NCBI RefSeq assembly: GCF_042678185.1
Contig: NZ_JBHUDQ010000001.1
Direction: 5' to 3' (one strand)
Length of the DNA: 64,000 nt
DNA from: Ramlibacter ginsenosidimutans
GTDB lineage: Bacteria; Pseudomonadota; Gammaproteobacteria; Burkholderiales; Burkholderiaceae_C
The position numbers and the translations under genes were made by a program. The notes under the pieces are model-generated. The model was not told the DNA's origin, did no database searches, and saw nothing but the letters and a program-made list of their open reading frames with translations. Shown here piece by piece: positions 62,454 to 64,000 of this stretch; the first letter of the stretch is position 1, and the number at the start of each line of letters is the position of its first letter.

Positions 62454-63065
62454 TCAAGCACGCCCGGCGAGCGACCATCCCAGGAGGAGGAGCCCCGTCG
62501 CGGCCGTCCAGCTCCCTGCGACACGGACGACGATGCGAGCCCACGGCACGCGCAGCGAGATGACCCCTGCCGCGACGAGGGAGCTCACCACGAAGATCGC
62601 GCCGATGATGCCGACCACGCCACTGGCCTCGCGGCCCGCGGACGCGATGTCCGCGCCGTTCGAGTTGCCGTGCAGCAAACCGAGCATCGCCGCGAGGGTC
62701 GCCACCAGGTACGCTCCGAGCTTGACGTCGGTGGCTACCAGCAGGCCAAGCAACAGCAGGGGAAGCCACAGCGACGTGATGGCGTTCGGCAGGCTCGTCG
62801 GGCCGCCGAGAAAGCCCGCCATGCCGCCGGCAAACCAGGCCGCGGGCAATGCGAAGACGGTCCAGCGTGCGGCCGTGGGTCCGTTCAATCCGGCGAGCAG
62901 GGCCAGCGCGAACACCGGCAGCAGATCGTCGAGGCTGAGGAACAGATGCAGGATGCCGTCGTAGACCGGGCCCAGCCCGGTTGTCGCGAGATGCGCACTC
63001 GCCTGTGCGGGCACAAGCAGCAGTGCGGCGACGATGCAGTGCGTCAGCATGGCGCGTCGTCGCAT
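62454..63065 (-). CDS. HupE/UreJ-like membrane protein (copy C)
   Basis: 203 residues with a signal-like N-terminus (IVAALLLVPAQASA) and six helices. AHLATTGLGPVYDGILHLFL and LDDLLPVFALALLAGLNGP have the His/Asp positions of the HupE/UreJ family, whose members move Ni or Co. The divergence from copies A and B is large. ATG 63065 shares its first base with the TGA of copy B, so the genes are coupled. Other possible start at ATG 63050. Confidence 0.75.
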   Translation of the reverse strand: MRRRAMLTHCIVAALLLVPAQASAHLATTGLGPVYDGILHLFLSLDDLLPVFALALLAGLNGPTAARWTVFALPAAWFAGGMAGFLGGPTSLPNAITSLWLPLLLLGLLVATDVKLGAYLVATLAAMLGLLHGNSNGADIASAGREASGVVGIIGAIFVVSSLVAAGVISLRVPWARIVVRVAGSWTAATGLLLLGWSLAGRA

Positions 63066-63655
63066 CACCAGGCCCGCCACAGGAAAAGGAGGCCCGCCAT
63101 CGCGATGCCTGCGCCGGCCGCGCTCAACGCCGTACGACCCCACTGCCAGCGATGCACGAGCCCGATCAGCACGCCGGCCGCATGCAGGCAACCGGTCGCC
63201 ACGACGAATCCGACGCTATAGAGCAGGCCGCTCTCGCCGGGCGGCAGTTCGGTGCCGTGGGCGTGGCCGTGGAACACCGCGAAGACACCGACGATGGTCG
63301 CCGCCAGCCACAGCGGCGGTCGCCACCGGGTCGCCACCGATGCGCCGAGCAGCAGCCCGGAGGCAGCGACCCCGATTTCGACGCCGGGCAATGGCATGCC
63401 GACGAGACCGAGAAAGCCACCCAGCGCCATCACCAAGGGGAACGTCACGGGCAGGAGCCAGATCGCCGGCATTCCGAGCTGCGCACCCCACAGGCCGACG
63501 GCCACCATCGCCAGCACATGGTCCAGGCCGGACACCGGGTGCAGCAAGCCGGCGACAAAGCCTGCGGCCTGTCCCTGCTGCACATGCGCCAGCGCGGGCA
63601 TCGCGAGCATGGCACCGGCCATCAGAACGGTCGTCCTGGCAGCGGTGGTCCTCAC
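63065..63655 (-). CDS. HupE/UreJ family membrane protein (copy B)
   Basis: 196 residues with a signal peptide (TTVLMAGAMLAMPALAHV) and six helices. GLLHPVSGLDHVLAMVAVGL is the HupE/UreJ metal-binding signature, and VFHGHAHGTELPPGE supplies a second His cluster. Family members are nickel or cobalt transporters. The start is GTG 63655, overlapping the TGA of copy A (GTGA). The coupling and the lack of hydrogenase or urease genes leave the metal unknown. Confidence 0.85.
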   Translation of the reverse strand: MRTTAARTTVLMAGAMLAMPALAHVQQGQAAGFVAGLLHPVSGLDHVLAMVAVGLWGAQLGMPAIWLLPVTFPLVMALGGFLGLVGMPLPGVEIGVAASGLLLGASVATRWRPPLWLAATIVGVFAVFHGHAHGTELPPGESGLLYSVGFVVATGCLHAAGVLIGLVHRWQWGRTALSAAGAGIAMAGLLFLWRAW

Positions 63656-64000
63656 AGCAGCACCATGCGCTGCATCGTCCAGTACGCACCGAGCGACCCG
63701 ACGACATAGCCAGGCAGCAACTGCACCCAGCGGGGCCAGACGATCTGGAGCTGGGAGAACGCGCGCTCCAGCAGCAGCACCAGGAGGACGAAAGCGAGCT
63801 GTCCGGCCTCGACGCCCACATTGAACAGCAGCAGGGCGAGCGGAATTTCGGAGTGCGGCAACCCCATCGCCGTCAGCCCGCTGGCAAAGCCGAAACCGTG
63901 CAGCAGGCCGAAGGCGAACGCCACGACCCAGGGATGGCGGATCGTGAAGCTGCTTTCGCCGCGCCACACCCGGGCGATCTCCGGACCGAGGAACAGGATC
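63652..64000 (-). CDS. HupE/UreJ_2 family membrane protein (copy A), 5' end beyond window
   Basis: The frame is open to the window edge; the first visible residues are ILFLGPEIARVW. Downstream VVAFAFGLLHGFGFASGL and ALLLFNVGVEAGQLAFVLLV are HupE/UreJ_2 (PF13795-like) signatures, with the conserved LHGFGFA and NVGVE-GQ elements. The N-terminal part is missing, so length and signal peptide cannot be judged. It is the first of three coupled HupE/UreJ-like genes on the minus strand. Confidence 0.82.
   Translation of the reverse strand, partial: ILFLGPEIARVWRGESSFTIRHPWVVAFAFGLLHGFGFASGLTAMGLPHSEIPLALLLFNVGVEAGQLAFVLLVLLLERAFSQLQIVWPRWVQLLPGYVVGSLGAYWTMQRMVLL

Overview
The window is high-GC bacterial chromosome with dense, short-gapped genes on both strands. 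It looks like a Burkholderiales betaproteobacterium, most likely Comamonadaceae (Ramlibacter/Variovorax-like). The pointers are four Bug/TctC-type periplasmic binding proteins, several LysR regulators placed divergently from catabolic genes, and the general gene repertoire. The genus is inferred from gene content only. I saw no tRNA, rRNA, CRISPR array, transposase or phage gene. Most long overlapping reading frames are GC-driven shadows and are left out.

Layout. 1-8 kb: the 3' part of an M20 amidohydrolase, a cytoplasmic-type GH15 glucosidase, a YCII-domain protein with an MFS exporter preceded by a possible leader peptide, and an esterase plus LigB-type dioxygenase pair facing a LysR gene. 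8-18.3 kb: an acid/sugar-acid catabolic block with four Bug binding proteins, an isocitrate-lyase/PEP-mutase family lyase, an IlvD/Edd dehydratase, a DapA-family aldolase/lyase, a UxaA/GarD dehydratase and a LysR regulator. 18.4-24 kb: RarD-like permease, VOC protein, AraC regulator, a ceramidase-like lipoprotein with a PKD domain, and a small membrane protein. 24-30.7 kb: a six-gene, translationally coupled dipeptide/oligopeptide ABC importer operon ending in an M20 peptidase. 30.9-35.4 kb: small accessory proteins, an amidase and a YncE-like beta-propeller.

35.5-44.6 kb is a metal and stress island. It holds chromate transporter ChrA, a SemiSWEET-like protein, a yybP-ykoY (Mn2+) riboswitch in front of a TMEM165/GDT1-family exporter, and copABC behind a MerR/CueR-type promoter with a 19-bp spacer. 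A Cu+-ATPase is divergent from copA, and a soluble zinc-binding anti-sigma/ECF sigma pair follows. An MBL-fold protein lies beyond.

45.7-53.6 kb is one + strand operon: a PotABCD-like ABC importer interleaved with two metal-dependent amidohydrolases and a CobW/COG0523 GTPase, with the binding protein last. It is the best candidate for an undescribed system: import and hydrolysis of an unknown amide or cyclic compound with a dedicated metallochaperone. It is followed by a D-tartrate dehydratase-like enolase-superfamily enzyme with a divergent LysR, a DUF3047-like protein, a sorbosone-dehydrogenase-like beta-propeller, a bactofilin, a 2OG-oxygenase-like protein paired with an unknown protein, a divergent outer-membrane barrel/lipoprotein pair, and three consecutive HupE/UreJ-type membrane proteins, the last cut by the window end.
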